A DNA stretch of 64,000 nucleotides from Microbacterium ureisolvens (GCF_019511645.1 NZ_JAEUAX010000003.1:1-64000); one strand, 5' to 3'. Positions 1-9,356 are shown, counted from the stretch's first letter. The notes: generated by a model not told the origin, from the sequence alone. A program made the numbers and translations.

Positions 1-39
1 GAGGGAACGGGGGGACGGAGGGGACGACGGACGACGCGG

Positions 40-61
40 TCACACGCGCGTCACACGCGCG
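40..61. repeat. Tandem 11-bp direct repeat
   Basis: TCACACGCGCG occurs twice head to tail (40-50 and 51-61), directly upstream of the chelatase start. It could be a regulator site or a chance repeat; I recognise no known operator in it. Confidence 0.5.
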
Positions 62-68
62 GGGCACA

Positions 69-770
69 ATGGGCCACATGCCCCAGCCCGCGCTCCTCGC
101 CATCTCGCACGGTACGTCGTCGCCCGCGGGGCAGGCGGCGGTGGCCGCGCTGGTGGATGCCGTCGCCCAGCGGCTCCCCGACGTCACGGTGCGGCTCGGG
201 CACGTCGACGTGCAACAGCCGGATGTCGCGGCATCCCTCGATGCGATCCCCGAAGGGACGCCCGTCGTGATCGTGCCGCTGCTGCTGTCCGCGGGGTATC
301 ACGTGCGCGTCGACCTCATCGAGCAGTCCGCGGGGCGCGCGGGGATCGTCATCGCGCCGGCGCTCGGTCCCGATGCGCGACTGGTCGACGCCCTGATGGC
401 TCGTCTCGCGCCCCTCGCCCCGGGGCCGGACGACGCCGTCGTGCTCGCAGTGGCCGGCTCCACCGACGACCGCGCGAACGAGGACTGCCGCGAGATCGGA
501 CGGATGCTGAGCGCCAGACTCGACCGGGACACCACGGTCGGCTTCCTCGCGGCCGCCGACCCGCGCGTCGATGCGGCCGTCGCGGACGCCAAGACGCACG
601 CCGAGCGCGTCGTCGTCGCCGACTACCTCCTCGCGCCGGGGTACTTCCACGACCTCGCCGTGCGGCTCGCCGCCGGCGCGCCCGTCGCACCGCCGCTGCT
701 CGGCGACGACGAGCCGCCCGCGTCCGTGGTCGACATCGTGGTCGATCGCTACAACGAAGCCGCCAGGTAG
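69..770 (+). CDS. Sirohydrochlorin chelatase-like protein (CbiX/SirB family)
   Basis: Predicted cytoplasmic class II chelatase of 233 residues that would insert iron (or cobalt) into sirohydrochlorin. The N-terminal SHGTSSPAG motif carries the first conserved His. PLLLSAGYHVRVD near residue 75-90 carries the second, as in CbiX/SirB proteins. A second, weaker half (residues ~120-230) suggests the usual duplicated chelatase fold. It lies 171 nt upstream of the sulfite reductase, which needs siroheme, and the locus also contains cobA, so the siroheme role is inferred from context. The start could also be the in-frame ATG at 78. Confidence 0.8.
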   Translation: MGHMPQPALLAISHGTSSPAGQAAVAALVDAVAQRLPDVTVRLGHVDVQQPDVAASLDAIPEGTPVVIVPLLLSAGYHVRVDLIEQSAGRAGIVIAPALGPDARLVDALMARLAPLAPGPDDAVVLAVAGSTDDRANEDCREIGRMLSARLDRDTTVGFLAAADPRVDAAVADAKTHAERVVVADYLLAPGYFHDLAVRLAAGAPVAPPLLGDDEPPASVVDIVVDRYNEAAR

Positions 771-872
771 CCGAATCGAGTCGACAAAAGCGCGCGTCCG
801 CAACTGTGTGACGCACGGTTACGTCGGTTAACGCCTCTTGACGCTCGGATAGGTCTCACGCACGCTCGCTTC

Positions 873-878
873 TAGCCT
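873..878 (+). promoter_or_regulatory. -10 element of the sulfur operon
   Basis: TAGCCT sits exactly 6 nt before ATG 885, so transcription is predicted to start at that ATG. This gives either a leaderless N-extended sulfite reductase from 885, or a 57-nt leader for the in-frame GTG at 942, which has its own GGAGG. Upstream (814-833) the half-sites GGTTA-CGTC-GGTTA are present and could bind a regulator. Confidence 0.55.
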
Positions 879-941
879 CGGGCAATGGACTCGATAGGGT
901 CCCGCCCGGGGGACGCCCCGGGATTCACCCCGGAGGCCACC

Positions 942-2672
942 GTGACCATCAGCGACACCGAAGCGCGCGAAGCCGAGCGCCCGCGCGCGGCCGTGCGCCC
1001 GCCGCGCGCGTCGTCGAAGCCGAACGGCCAGTGGAAGGTCGACGGCACCACCCCGCTCAACGGCAACGAGGAGTGGAAGCAGGTCGACAACGGCCTGAGC
1101 GTGCGCGAGCGCATCGAGAACGTCTACTCGCAGGGCGGCTTCGCATCGATCGACCCGACCGACCTGCACGGCCGGTTCCGCGTGTGGGGTCTGTACACGC
1201 AGCGCAAGCCCGGCATCGACGGCGGCCGCACCGCCACCCTGACCCCCGAAGAGCTCGAGGACGAGTACTTCATGATGCGCGTGCGCATCGACGGCGGCCA
1301 GCTCACCACCGAGCAGCTGCGCGTCATCGCCGGCATCTCGACCGACTTCGCACGCGACACCGCCGACCTCACCGACCGCCAGAACGTGCAGCTGCACTGG
1401 GTGCGCGTGGAGGACGTGCCCGAGATCTGGCGCCGCCTGGAGGCCGTCGGCCTCGGCACGACCGAGGCGTGCGGCGACGTGCCCCGCGTCATCCTGGGCT
1501 CGCCCGTCGCCGGCATCTCGGCCGATGAGCTCATCGACCCGACCGCGCAGATCGACGAGATCACCTCGCGCTTCATCGGCGACGAGTCCCTGGCGAACCT
1601 GCCCCGCAAGTTCAAGTCCGCGATCACCGGCCATCCGAGCCAGGACGTCGTCCATGAGATCAACGACGTCGCATTCGTCGCGGTCGAGCACCCCGAGCTG
1701 GGCATCGGCTACGACCTGTGGGTCGGCGGCGGCCTCTCGACCACCCCGCGCCTCGCCGAGCGCCTCGGCGTCTTCGTCTCGCCCGAGCGGGTCGCCGATG
1801 CCTGGCACGGCGTCGCGCAGATCTTCCGCGATTACGGCTACCGGCGCCTGCGCAACAAGGCCCGCCTGAAGTTCCTGCTCGCCGAGTGGGGCACCGAGAA
1901 GTTCCGTCAGGTGCTGCAGGACGAGTACCTCGGCTACGCCCTGCCGGACGGCCCCGCCGCCCCGAAGCCCCTCACGCAGGGCGACCACGTCGGCGTTCAC
2001 AAGCAGAAGGACGGCCGCTTCTACATCGGTGCGACGCCGATCGTCGGCCGCGTCTCGGGCCCGACGCTCGCGAAGCTCGCCGACCTGCTCGAGGCCCATG
2101 GCTCGACGCGCCTGCGCACCACGCCTCACCAGAAGCTCGTGTTCCTCGACATCGCCGAAGAGAACGTCGAGCCGTTCATCGCGGGCCTCGACGAGCTCGG
2201 GCTGTCGGCGCGCCCGAGCCTCATCCGCCGCGGCACGATCGCGTGCACCGGCATCGAGTTCTGCAAGCTCGCGATCGTCGAGACCAAGGCGTACGCGACG
2301 GCAGCGGTGCTCGATCTCGAGAAGCGTCTCGAGCAGTTCGAGCTGCCGCATCCGATCTCCCTGCACGTCAACGGCTGCCCCAACTCGTGCGCCCGTATCC
2401 AGACCGCCGACATCGGCCTGAAGGGTCAGCTCGTGACCATCGACGGCGAGCAGGTGCCGGGGTACCAGGTGCACCTCGGCGGCGGGCTCGTGAACGCCGA
2501 CCGCGACGACGCCGGCCTCGGCCGCACGGTGCGGGGACTGAAGGTCGCCGCCGACGGCATCGCCGACTACACCGAGCGCGTCGTCAAGCGGTTCCTCGCC
2601 GAGCGCGACGCCGCTGCCGACGAGACGTTCGCCCAGTGGGCGCACCGCGCCGACGAGGAGGCCCTCCAGTGA
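942..2672 (+). CDS. sir: Ferredoxin-dependent sulfite (or nitrite) reductase
   Basis: Siroheme/4Fe-4S reductase of 576 residues; in this operon it most likely reduces sulfite to sulfide with six electrons from ferredoxin. Cluster ligands are visible as C435-x5-C441 (CTGIEFC) and C479-x3-C483 (NGCPNSC), the classic sulfite/nitrite reductase signature. The TTPHQKLVF stretch fits the siroheme-binding part. GTG 942 was chosen because GGAGG lies 5 nt upstream; ATG 885 is in frame and could be a leaderless start adding 19 residues. Its stop overlaps the cysH start. Nitrite reduction cannot be excluded, but the cysHDN context favours sulfite. Confidence 0.9.
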   Translation: MTISDTEAREAERPRAAVRPPRASSKPNGQWKVDGTTPLNGNEEWKQVDNGLSVRERIENVYSQGGFASIDPTDLHGRFRVWGLYTQRKPGIDGGRTATLTPEELEDEYFMMRVRIDGGQLTTEQLRVIAGISTDFARDTADLTDRQNVQLHWVRVEDVPEIWRRLEAVGLGTTEACGDVPRVILGSPVAGISADELIDPTAQIDEITSRFIGDESLANLPRKFKSAITGHPSQDVVHEINDVAFVAVEHPELGIGYDLWVGGGLSTTPRLAERLGVFVSPERVADAWHGVAQIFRDYGYRRLRNKARLKFLLAEWGTEKFRQVLQDEYLGYALPDGPAAPKPLTQGDHVGVHKQKDGRFYIGATPIVGRVSGPTLAKLADLLEAHGSTRLRTTPHQKLVFLDIAEENVEPFIAGLDELGLSARPSLIRRGTIACTGIEFCKLAIVETKAYATAAVLDLEKRLEQFELPHPISLHVNGCPNSCARIQTADIGLKGQLVTIDGEQVPGYQVHLGGGLVNADRDDAGLGRTVRGLKVAADGIADYTERVVKRFLAERDAAADETFAQWAHRADEEALQ

Positions 2673-3412
2673 CCGTCTCCCTCGCACCCCGCGTCACCGC
2701 GAAGCGCACGCACGAAGAGCTCAAGGCCCTCGCCGAGCAGGGCAACCTCGAGCTCGGCAGCCTGACCGACCACGAGGCATCCGCCGCCGAGGTCGTCGCC
2801 TGGGTCGCACGCAACTTCGGGACGGATGCCGCCGCCGTCGCCTGCTCGATGGCCGACGCAGCTCTTCCCCACCTGGTGGCCGAGCAGCTGCCCGGCGTCG
2901 ACGTGCTGTTCCTCGACACCGGCTACCACTTCACCGAGACCTACGCGACGCGCGACGAGGTGCAGCGCGCACTCGACGTGCGGATCGTCGACATCACGCC
3001 GGAGCAGACCGTCGCCGAGCAGGACGCCGAGTTCGGCGCGAAGCTCTTCGAGCGCGACGCGAGCCTGTGCTGCGCGCGCCGCAAGGTCGCGCCGCTTCAG
3101 CAGGCGCTCGGCGGCTACGAGGTGTGGTTCACGGGCGTCCGCCGCGACGAGGCACCGACCCGGACGAACACTCCGCTCGTGACGTGGGACGAGCGCAACG
3201 GCCTGGTCAAGGTGAACCCGGTCGCCGCGTGGAGCTTCGACGACGTGCTCTCGTACGCAGCGGCGCACAAGGCGCCGGTGAACCTCCTCGTCGGGTTCGG
3301 CTACCCCTCGATCGGCTGCGAGCCGTGCACGAAGCCGGTCGCTCCCGGCGAAGACCCCCGATCCGGCCGCTGGGCCGGGTCCTCGAAGACCGAATGCGGG
3401 CTCCACGAATGA
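2669..3412 (+). CDS. cysH: Adenylyl-sulfate (APS) reductase
   Basis: Thioredoxin-dependent reductase of 247 residues giving sulfite. It has the tandem cysteines C134-C135 (LCCARRK) and C217-x2-C220 (GCEPC) that bind a 4Fe-4S cluster in APS-type enzymes. The catalytic C-terminal ECGLH motif has Cys about residue 243. PAPS-type enzymes lack the cluster cysteines, so APS is the predicted substrate. That agrees with the absence of an APS kinase (cysC) gene here. The GTG start overlaps the sir stop (GTGA), indicating translational coupling, and the stop overlaps the cysD start (ATGA). Confidence 0.92.
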   Translation: MTVSLAPRVTAKRTHEELKALAEQGNLELGSLTDHEASAAEVVAWVARNFGTDAAAVACSMADAALPHLVAEQLPGVDVLFLDTGYHFTETYATRDEVQRALDVRIVDITPEQTVAEQDAEFGAKLFERDASLCCARRKVAPLQQALGGYEVWFTGVRRDEAPTRTNTPLVTWDERNGLVKVNPVAAWSFDDVLSYAAAHKAPVNLLVGFGYPSIGCEPCTKPVAPGEDPRSGRWAGSSKTECGLHE

Positions 3413-4323
3413 CCGTCACCGCCGCCCCCACCGCGTTGTCCACGCTCGACCTCCTCGAGGCCGAGGCGATCCACGTCATCCGCGAGGTCGTCGCCGAGTT
3501 CGAGCGGCCCGTGCTGCTCTTCTCCGGCGGGAAGGACTCCGTCGTCGTGCTGCACCTCGCCACCAAGGCGTTCGCGCCCGGCAAGGTGCCGTTCCCGGTG
3601 CTGCACGTCGACACCGGCCACAACTTCCCCGAGGTCCTCGCCTTCCGCGACGAGACCGTCGAGCGCCTCGGCATCCGGCTCGAGGTCGCGAAGGTCCAGG
3701 ACTACATCGACGACGGCCGCCTGCAGGAGCGCGCGGACGGCACGCGCAACCCGCTGCAGACGCTGCCGCTCCTCGACGCGATCGCGGCCGGCCGCCACGA
3801 CGCCGTCTTCGGCGGTGCGCGTCGCGACGAGGACAAGGCCCGCGCCAAGGAGCGCATCATCTCCCTGCGCGACGAGTTCGGCCAGTGGGACCCGCGCAAC
3901 CAGCGCCCCGAGCTCTGGAGCCTCTACAACGGCCGCCACACCCCGGGCCAGCACGTCCGCGCGTTCCCGATCTCGAACTGGACCGAGCTCGACGTCTGGC
4001 GCTACATCGAGCGGGAGGGCATCGCGTTGCCGCCGCTGTACTTCGCACACGAGCGCGACGTGTACGCCCGCGACGGCATGTGGCGTCCCGTCGGCCCCTT
4101 CTCGCCGCCGCGCGAGAACGAGACGGTCGAGCGCCGTACCGTGCGCTACCGCACGGTCGGCGACATGAGCTGCACCGGAGCGGTGGAATCGGATGCCGCG
4201 GACCTCGCCGCGATCGTCGCCGAGGTCGCCGTCTCCACCCTCACCGAGCGCGGTGCCACGCGCGCCGACGACCGCCTCAGCGAGGCGGCCATGGAGGACC
4301 GCAAGAAGGACGGGTACTTCTGA
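3409..4323 (+). CDS. cysD: Sulfate adenylyltransferase subunit 2
   Basis: Catalytic subunit of ATP sulfurylase (304 residues). With CysN it makes APS from sulfate and ATP. The PP-loop motif FSGGKDS near residue 40, the HVDTGHNFPE stretch, and the C-terminal RFRTVGDMSCTG-like segment (read here as RYRTVGDMSCTG) are typical. The length matches the family. ATGA overlap with cysH and TGATG overlap with cysN place it in a tightly coupled cysH-D-N unit. Confidence 0.95.
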   Translation: MTVTAAPTALSTLDLLEAEAIHVIREVVAEFERPVLLFSGGKDSVVVLHLATKAFAPGKVPFPVLHVDTGHNFPEVLAFRDETVERLGIRLEVAKVQDYIDDGRLQERADGTRNPLQTLPLLDAIAAGRHDAVFGGARRDEDKARAKERIISLRDEFGQWDPRNQRPELWSLYNGRHTPGQHVRAFPISNWTELDVWRYIEREGIALPPLYFAHERDVYARDGMWRPVGPFSPPRENETVERRTVRYRTVGDMSCTGAVESDAADLAAIVAEVAVSTLTERGATRADDRLSEAAMEDRKKDGYF

Positions 4324-5633
4324 TGACTGCGACTCTCACCGCCACCCCGACGCTGTTCCGGTTCGCCACCGCCGGCTCCGTGGACGACGGCAAGTCGACG
4401 CTCGTCGGCCGCCTGCTGCACGACTCGAAGGCGATCCTCGCCGACCAGCTCGAGCAGGTCGCCCGCACGTCGGCGGATCGCGGCTTCGCGCACGGCGACT
4501 TCGACTTCGCCCTCCTCACCGATGGCCTGCGCGCCGAGCGCGAGCAGGGCATCACGATCGACGTCGCCTACCGCTACTTCTCGACCGGCGCGCGCTCGTT
4601 CATCCTCGCCGACTGCCCCGGCCACGTGCAGTACACGCGCAACATGGTCACCGGCGCGACCACCGCCGACGCCGTGATCGTGCTCGTCGACGGGCGAAAG
4701 GGCGTGCTCGAGCAGACGAAGCGGCACCTCGCCGTCGTCGCGCTGCTGCGCGTTCCCCACGTGATCGTCGCGGTCAACAAGATCGACCTCGTCGGGTTCT
4801 CTCAGGAGACGTTCGCCGAGGTGGCGTCGCAGGCGGAGGCGGTCGCGGCCGAGCTCGGCATCGAGGATCTGCACGTCATCCCGGTGTCGGCGCTCGGGGG
4901 CGACAACATCGTCGACCGCTCGGAGCGCACGCCGTGGTACGACGGGCCGGCGCTGCTCGAGCTTCTCGAAACCCTGCCCGCCGCCGACGACGCCGAGCGG
5001 GAGGGCGAGCCCTTCCGCCTCCCCGTACAGCTCGTGCTGCGCCCGCAAGGGGGCCTCGCCCCCGGAATCGACCCCGCCGAGGCGGAGCGCCTGCGCGACT
5101 ACCGCGCCGTCGCGGGCCGCATCTCCAGCGGCGTCGTGCGCGTCGGGGACCGGGTCGAGATCTTCCCGGGCGGCTCGGCCACCACGGTGACCGGCATCCG
5201 CGCAGCGGGCGCCGAGGTCGACGAGGCGACGGCACCGCAGTCCATCTCGCTCGAGTTCGACCGCGACATCGACACCGCCCGCGGAGCCCTCGTCGGCTCC
5301 GCCGGGACGCTCCCGGCGGGGCGTCGCGAGTTCGATGCCGAGCTCTTCCAGCTGGACGCGCGGGCGCTGACGCCCGGCATCCGCGTCCTCGTGAAGCACG
5401 GGACCGCGACCGTGCAGGCGATCGTCGCGCAGATCGAGTCGCGCTACGACCTCGATGCGCTCACGCACGAGCCGACGCAGACCCTCGAGACCAACGACAT
5501 CGGCCGGGTGCGGCTGCGACTGGCGGGCGACCTTCCGCTCGAGCCCTACGCCACCAGCCGCCACGGGGGCTCTTTCCTCGTGATCCATCCCGCCGACGGT
5601 GCGACACTCGCCGCCGGCATCGTGCGCGACTGA
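4323..5633 (+). CDS. cysN: Sulfate adenylyltransferase subunit 1 (GTPase)
   Basis: EF-Tu-like GTPase subunit of ATP sulfurylase, 436 residues; GTP hydrolysis drives APS formation by CysD. G1 is GSVDDGKST (about residue 18), G3 is DCPGH and G4 is NKID. Two beta-barrel domains follow. There is no C-terminal APS-kinase (CysC) extension, unlike the CysNC fusions of some actinobacteria, which fits an APS-reducing pathway. Its ATG overlaps the cysD stop. Confidence 0.95.
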   Translation: MTATLTATPTLFRFATAGSVDDGKSTLVGRLLHDSKAILADQLEQVARTSADRGFAHGDFDFALLTDGLRAEREQGITIDVAYRYFSTGARSFILADCPGHVQYTRNMVTGATTADAVIVLVDGRKGVLEQTKRHLAVVALLRVPHVIVAVNKIDLVGFSQETFAEVASQAEAVAAELGIEDLHVIPVSALGGDNIVDRSERTPWYDGPALLELLETLPAADDAEREGEPFRLPVQLVLRPQGGLAPGIDPAEAERLRDYRAVAGRISSGVVRVGDRVEIFPGGSATTVTGIRAAGAEVDEATAPQSISLEFDRDIDTARGALVGSAGTLPAGRREFDAELFQLDARALTPGIRVLVKHGTATVQAIVAQIESRYDLDALTHEPTQTLETNDIGRVRLRLAGDLPLEPYATSRHGGSFLVIHPADGATLAAGIVRD

Positions 5634-5688
5634 ACCCGTCCGCATCGCAACGCACACCCGCGACACCGAACCTGAAGGAGGCGACACC

Positions 5689-6765
5689 GTGAACAAGATC
5701 CGCACCGCGACAGCACTCACAACCCTGGGACTCGTGGCCGCGATGATGGCCGGCTGCGCCTCCGCCGCAGCGGAGCCGGGCGAGACCGCGGGTGATGGTG
5801 GCCCGTCGGTGGATGAGCTGCGGTTGGGGTATTTCGCGAACGTGACCCACGCACCCGCGCTGGTCGGGTTGGAGGAGGGGCTGTTCGCCGACGCGCTGGG
5901 CGATGTCGAGGTGACCACCCAGGTGTTCAACGCCGGCCCGGCGGCGATCGAGGCGCTCTCGGCGGGCGCGATCGATGCGACCTATATCGGCCCGAACCCG
6001 TCGATCAACACGTTCATCCAGTCCGGTGGCGAGTCCGCCCGGATCATCGCGGGGGCCGCGACCGGTGGGGCGGCGCTGGTGGTCCGCGACGGCATCGACG
6101 ACCCGGCCGACCTGGAGGGCACCACGATCGCGACGCCGCAGCTGGGCAACACGCAGGACGTCGCCGCCCGGGTGTGGCTGGCCGACCAGGGGTTCGAGAC
6201 CGACACCTCCGGCGGCGGGGACGTGCAGATCACCCCGACCGAGAACGCGCAGACGCTGACGCTGTTCCAGGACGGGCAGCTCGACGGCGCCTGGCTGCCC
6301 GAACCGTGGGTGTCCCGGCTGATCGTCGACGCCGGCGCGCACGTGCTGCAGGACGAGGCCGAGCTGTGGGAGGACGGCCAGTTCCCCACCACCGTGCTGC
6401 TGGTGCGCACCGAGTTCCTCGACGAGCACCCCGACGTGGTCGCCGACCTGCTCACCGGCCACGAGGCCGCCGTGCAGTGGATCGCGGACAACCCCGACCA
6501 GGCGCCGGCGGTGATCAACGGGGCGATCGAGAAGGAGACCGGCAAGCCGCTGGCCGACGAGGTCATCACCCGGGCGCTGCAGCACGTGTCGTTCTCCGTC
6601 GACCCGCACGCCGACACCTTCCAGACCCTCGTCGAGAACGGCATCCAGGCCGGCACCCAGAAAGACGGCTCCATCGACGGCCTGTTCGACCTGACCCTGC
6701 TCAACGAGCAGCTCGAAGCCGCCGGAGAAGAACCCGTCTCCGCCGCCGGACTCGGCAAGGACTGA
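5689..6765 (+). CDS. ABC importer substrate-binding lipoprotein (SsuA/TauA/NrtA type)
   Basis: Secreted lipoprotein of 358 residues. The signal peptide ends in a lipobox, AAMMAGC (Cys about residue 20). The mature part has the periplasmic-binding fold of the nitrate/sulfonate/taurine family (LRLGYFANVTHAPAL, then IDATYIGPNP, then DGAWLPEPW). GTG 5689 was chosen because AAGGAGG lies 7 nt upstream. The neighbours, cysN before and ATPase/permease after, suggest sulfate or a sulfonate as cargo. No sulfonate monooxygenase gene is nearby, so the substrate is unproven. Confidence 0.85.
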   Translation: MNKIRTATALTTLGLVAAMMAGCASAAAEPGETAGDGGPSVDELRLGYFANVTHAPALVGLEEGLFADALGDVEVTTQVFNAGPAAIEALSAGAIDATYIGPNPSINTFIQSGGESARIIAGAATGGAALVVRDGIDDPADLEGTTIATPQLGNTQDVAARVWLADQGFETDTSGGGDVQITPTENAQTLTLFQDGQLDGAWLPEPWVSRLIVDAGAHVLQDEAELWEDGQFPTTVLLVRTEFLDEHPDVVADLLTGHEAAVQWIADNPDQAPAVINGAIEKETGKPLADEVITRALQHVSFSVDPHADTFQTLVENGIQAGTQKDGSIDGLFDLTLLNEQLEAAGEEPVSAAGLGKD

Positions 6766-6767
6766 CC

Positions 6768-7613
6768 ATGAGCACCTCACCCGTCAACGCCTCGGCGCCG
6801 GCCGCGGCCGGCACGACCAAGCCGCTCGCCCCGAGCTTCGACAGCGTCACGCCGGTGCCCGTCGCGGCGCCCGCTCCCGCTCCCGCCGTGCAGATCGACG
6901 GGGTCTCCAAGCGCTTCGGCTCCGGTCCGATCGTGCTCGACGATGTGTCACTCGCCATCGCTCCCGGCGAGTTCGTGTGCCTGCTGGGCGCGTCGGGATG
7001 CGGCAAGTCGACGCTGCTGAACCTCATCGCGGGCCTCGACAAGCCGAGCGCCGGCCGCATCGAGACCCCGGCCGAGGGCTCTGCCGTGATGTTCCAGGAG
7101 TCGGCGCTCATGCCGTGGCTCACCGCCCGCAAGAACGTGGAGCTCGCGCTGCGCCTGCGCGGCGTCCCGCGCGGCGAGCGGCGCGAGAAGGCGCTCGCCC
7201 TCCTCGACACCGTGAATCTCGCGGATGCTGCCGAGAAGCGCCCGCACGAACTCTCGGGCGGCATGCGCCAGCGCGTCGCACTCGCCCGCGCCCTCGCGCA
7301 GGACCGACCCGTGCTGCTGATGGACGAGCCGTTCGCGGCGCTCGACGCGATCACGCGAGACCTCCTCCACGAGGAGCTCGAACGGGTGTGGCGCGCGACC
7401 GGCCGCACCATCGTGTTCGTCACCCACAACGTGCGCGAGGCCGCCCGCCTCGGCCAGCGCGTCGTCCTCATGGGGAGCCGTCCCGGCCGCATCGTCCAGG
7501 AGTGGAAGATCGCGAAGACGACCGGCCGGCGCATCGAGTCGCCCGAGGTCGCCGCCCTCTCGGTGGAGATCACCGAGCAGCTGCGGGAGGAGATCCGCCG
7601 CAATGCCGCATGA
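6768..7613 (+). CDS. ABC importer ATPase (SsuB/TauB type)
   Basis: Nucleotide-binding subunit, 281 residues. Walker A is GASGCGKST (about residue 72), the Q-loop is FQESALMPW, the signature is LSGGMRQR and Walker B is VLLMDEP. About 40 residues at the N-terminus are Ala/Pro-rich and precede the conserved domain. It starts 2 nt after the binding-protein gene and overlaps the permease gene by 11 nt, so one transporter operon is expected. Confidence 0.92.
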   Translation: MSTSPVNASAPAAAGTTKPLAPSFDSVTPVPVAAPAPAPAVQIDGVSKRFGSGPIVLDDVSLAIAPGEFVCLLGASGCGKSTLLNLIAGLDKPSAGRIETPAEGSAVMFQESALMPWLTARKNVELALRLRGVPRGERREKALALLDTVNLADAAEKRPHELSGGMRQRVALARALAQDRPVLLMDEPFAALDAITRDLLHEELERVWRATGRTIVFVTHNVREAARLGQRVVLMGSRPGRIVQEWKIAKTTGRRIESPEVAALSVEITEQLREEIRRNAA

Positions 7614-8523
7614 CACCCTGACCGCAGCGAAGACGGATGCTGCGGCATCCGCGCATTCGGATGACCTGCGCTCCCTCGAAGCCGGCCTCGATCGCCTGCA
7701 GACCGACGCCGGGCGCGGTCCGAGCCGCTGGCGCCGCATCACCGCCAGCGTCGTGCCCCCCGTCGTCTTCGTCATCCTGCTGATCGTCGCGTGGCAGCTC
7801 TACGTCGTGATCGCCGACCCCCGCCCCGACAAGGTTCCGAGCCCCGTCGACGTATGGAACGCGCTGGGCCTCGCGTGGGACACCGGGCGTCTGCAGGAGG
7901 CCGTCGCGACGAGCCTCGAGCGCGGAATCGTCGGCTTCCTGATCGCGATCATCGTCGGCACGCCCATCGGGCTGCTGCTGGCCGAGGTACGCCCCATCCG
8001 TCGCGCGGTCGGTCCCATCATCTCGGGACTGCAGGTGCTGCCGTCGGTGGCCTGGGTTCCCGCCGCCATCATCTGGTTCGGACTGTCGGACGCGACCGTC
8101 TACTTCGTGATCCTGATGGGCGCCATCCCGTCGATCGTCAACGGCCTCATCGCCGGCATCGACCAGGTACCCCCGCAGCTGCGCCGCGTCGGCACGGTGC
8201 TCGGCGCCTCGCGCTGGCAACTGGCCACGGCCGTCGTGCTGCCTGCGGCACTCCCCGGCTACCTCGCCGGCCTCAAGCAGGGCTGGGCGTTCTCGTGGCG
8301 CTCGCTCATGGCCGCCGAGATCATCGCGACCGGCGGCTCGATCGGCTTCGGTCTCGGCTCGATGCTCGACCAGTCGCGCGAGCTCGCCGACATGGCCGGT
8401 GTCCTCGCCACGATCATCCTCATCCTCGCCATCGGCATCCTCATCGAGCTCGTCTTCTTCGGGCCGCTGGAGCGACGGATGCTGAAGCGCCGCGGCCTGC
8501 TCATCACGGGAGGCGTCCGATGA
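7603..8523 (+). CDS. ABC importer permease (SsuC/TauC type)
   Basis: Inner-membrane permease of 306 residues with about six membrane segments. The EAA-like coupling loop reads RRVGTVLGASRWQL near residue 195-210. An unusual ~45-residue cytoplasmic N-terminus precedes the first segment. GGAGGAG lies 10 nt before ATG 7603 inside the ATPase gene. Its stop overlaps the cobA start (ATGA). Confidence 0.92.
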   Translation: MPHDTLTAAKTDAAASAHSDDLRSLEAGLDRLQTDAGRGPSRWRRITASVVPPVVFVILLIVAWQLYVVIADPRPDKVPSPVDVWNALGLAWDTGRLQEAVATSLERGIVGFLIAIIVGTPIGLLLAEVRPIRRAVGPIISGLQVLPSVAWVPAAIIWFGLSDATVYFVILMGAIPSIVNGLIAGIDQVPPQLRRVGTVLGASRWQLATAVVLPAALPGYLAGLKQGWAFSWRSLMAAEIIATGGSIGFGLGSMLDQSRELADMAGVLATIILILAIGILIELVFFGPLERRMLKRRGLLITGGVR

Positions 8524-9356
8524 CCGGCCCCCGGTCGTCGAGCGACGAGCGAAGCGACGAGACGAAACGCGGCGCCGGCAAGGTGTGGCTGGTCGGGGCC
8601 GGACCCGGCGACGCGGGCCTCCTCACCGTCAAGGGCCTGCGCGCCCTCGAGGCGGCCGACGTGATCGTCGCCGACCGCCTCGGTGCGCGCGCGGTGCTCG
8701 ACGGCCTCGCCGCCGACGGCGTCGAGCTGCGGGCCGAGGTCGTCGACGTGGGCAAGCGCCCCGGCCACCACGCCGTTCCGCAGGACGCCATCAATGCGCT
8801 CCTCGTCCACCTGGGCCAGGAGGGCAAGACCGTCGTCCGGCTCAAGGGCGGCGACCCCTACGTCTTCGGCCGCGGTGGCGAGGAGCTGCACGCGTGCCAG
8901 GAGGCGGGCGTGGCCGTCGAGGTTGTTCCGGGTATCACCAGCGCCATCTCGGTGCCCGCGATCGCCGGCATCCCGCTGACCCATCGTGGGGTCGCGACGG
9001 CCTTCACCGTCGCCACGGCCCACGACCAGATCGAAAGCCTCGGCGGCGGCCGCGACCACACCGTCGTGCTCCTCATGGGCATCGGCACGCTCGCGAACTC
9101 CGCGATCACGCTGGCCCGCGGCGAGCGCGGCGCGGCCTGCCCCGTCGCCGTCGTCGAGGACGGGTACGGACCCCGCCAGCGGGTCACGGTCGGCACGCTC
9201 GCGACCATCGCGCACCAGGCCGCCGAGCGAGGCATCCGCTCCCCCGCCGTCGTGGTCGTCGGCGACGTCGTGCGGCTCAGCCCGTATGCGCCCGCGGAAC
9301 TCGCGACCCTCGATCTCTCCCAGTACGACCCCCTCACCCCGCCGCGGCGCGCCTGA
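8520..9356 (+). CDS. cobA: Uroporphyrinogen-III C-methyltransferase
   Basis: SAM-dependent methylase of 278 residues making precorrin-2, the siroheme precursor needed by the adjacent sulfite reductase. The GAGPGDAGLLTVKG motif, VVRLKGGDPYVFGRGGEE and the VVPGITSA segment are diagnostic. Only the methylase domain is present. The NAD-dependent precorrin-2 dehydrogenase of CysG-type fusions is absent and not found elsewhere in the window. About 20 extra hydrophilic residues precede the domain. ATGA overlap with the permease couples its translation. Confidence 0.92.
   Translation: MTGPRSSSDERSDETKRGAGKVWLVGAGPGDAGLLTVKGLRALEAADVIVADRLGARAVLDGLAADGVELRAEVVDVGKRPGHHAVPQDAINALLVHLGQEGKTVVRLKGGDPYVFGRGGEELHACQEAGVAVEVVPGITSAISVPAIAGIPLTHRGVATAFTVATAHDQIESLGGGRDHTVVLLMGIGTLANSAITLARGERGAACPVAVVEDGYGPRQRVTVGTLATIAHQAAERGIRSPAVVVVGDVVRLSPYAPAELATLDLSQYDPLTPPRRA

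Noticed and set aside
828..2687. 619-codon open frame antisense to the sulfite reductase
   Set aside because: It runs exactly opposite a clearly conserved gene. Its translation is rich in Arg, Ala, Asp and Val without motifs. Long antisense frames are expected at this GC content.
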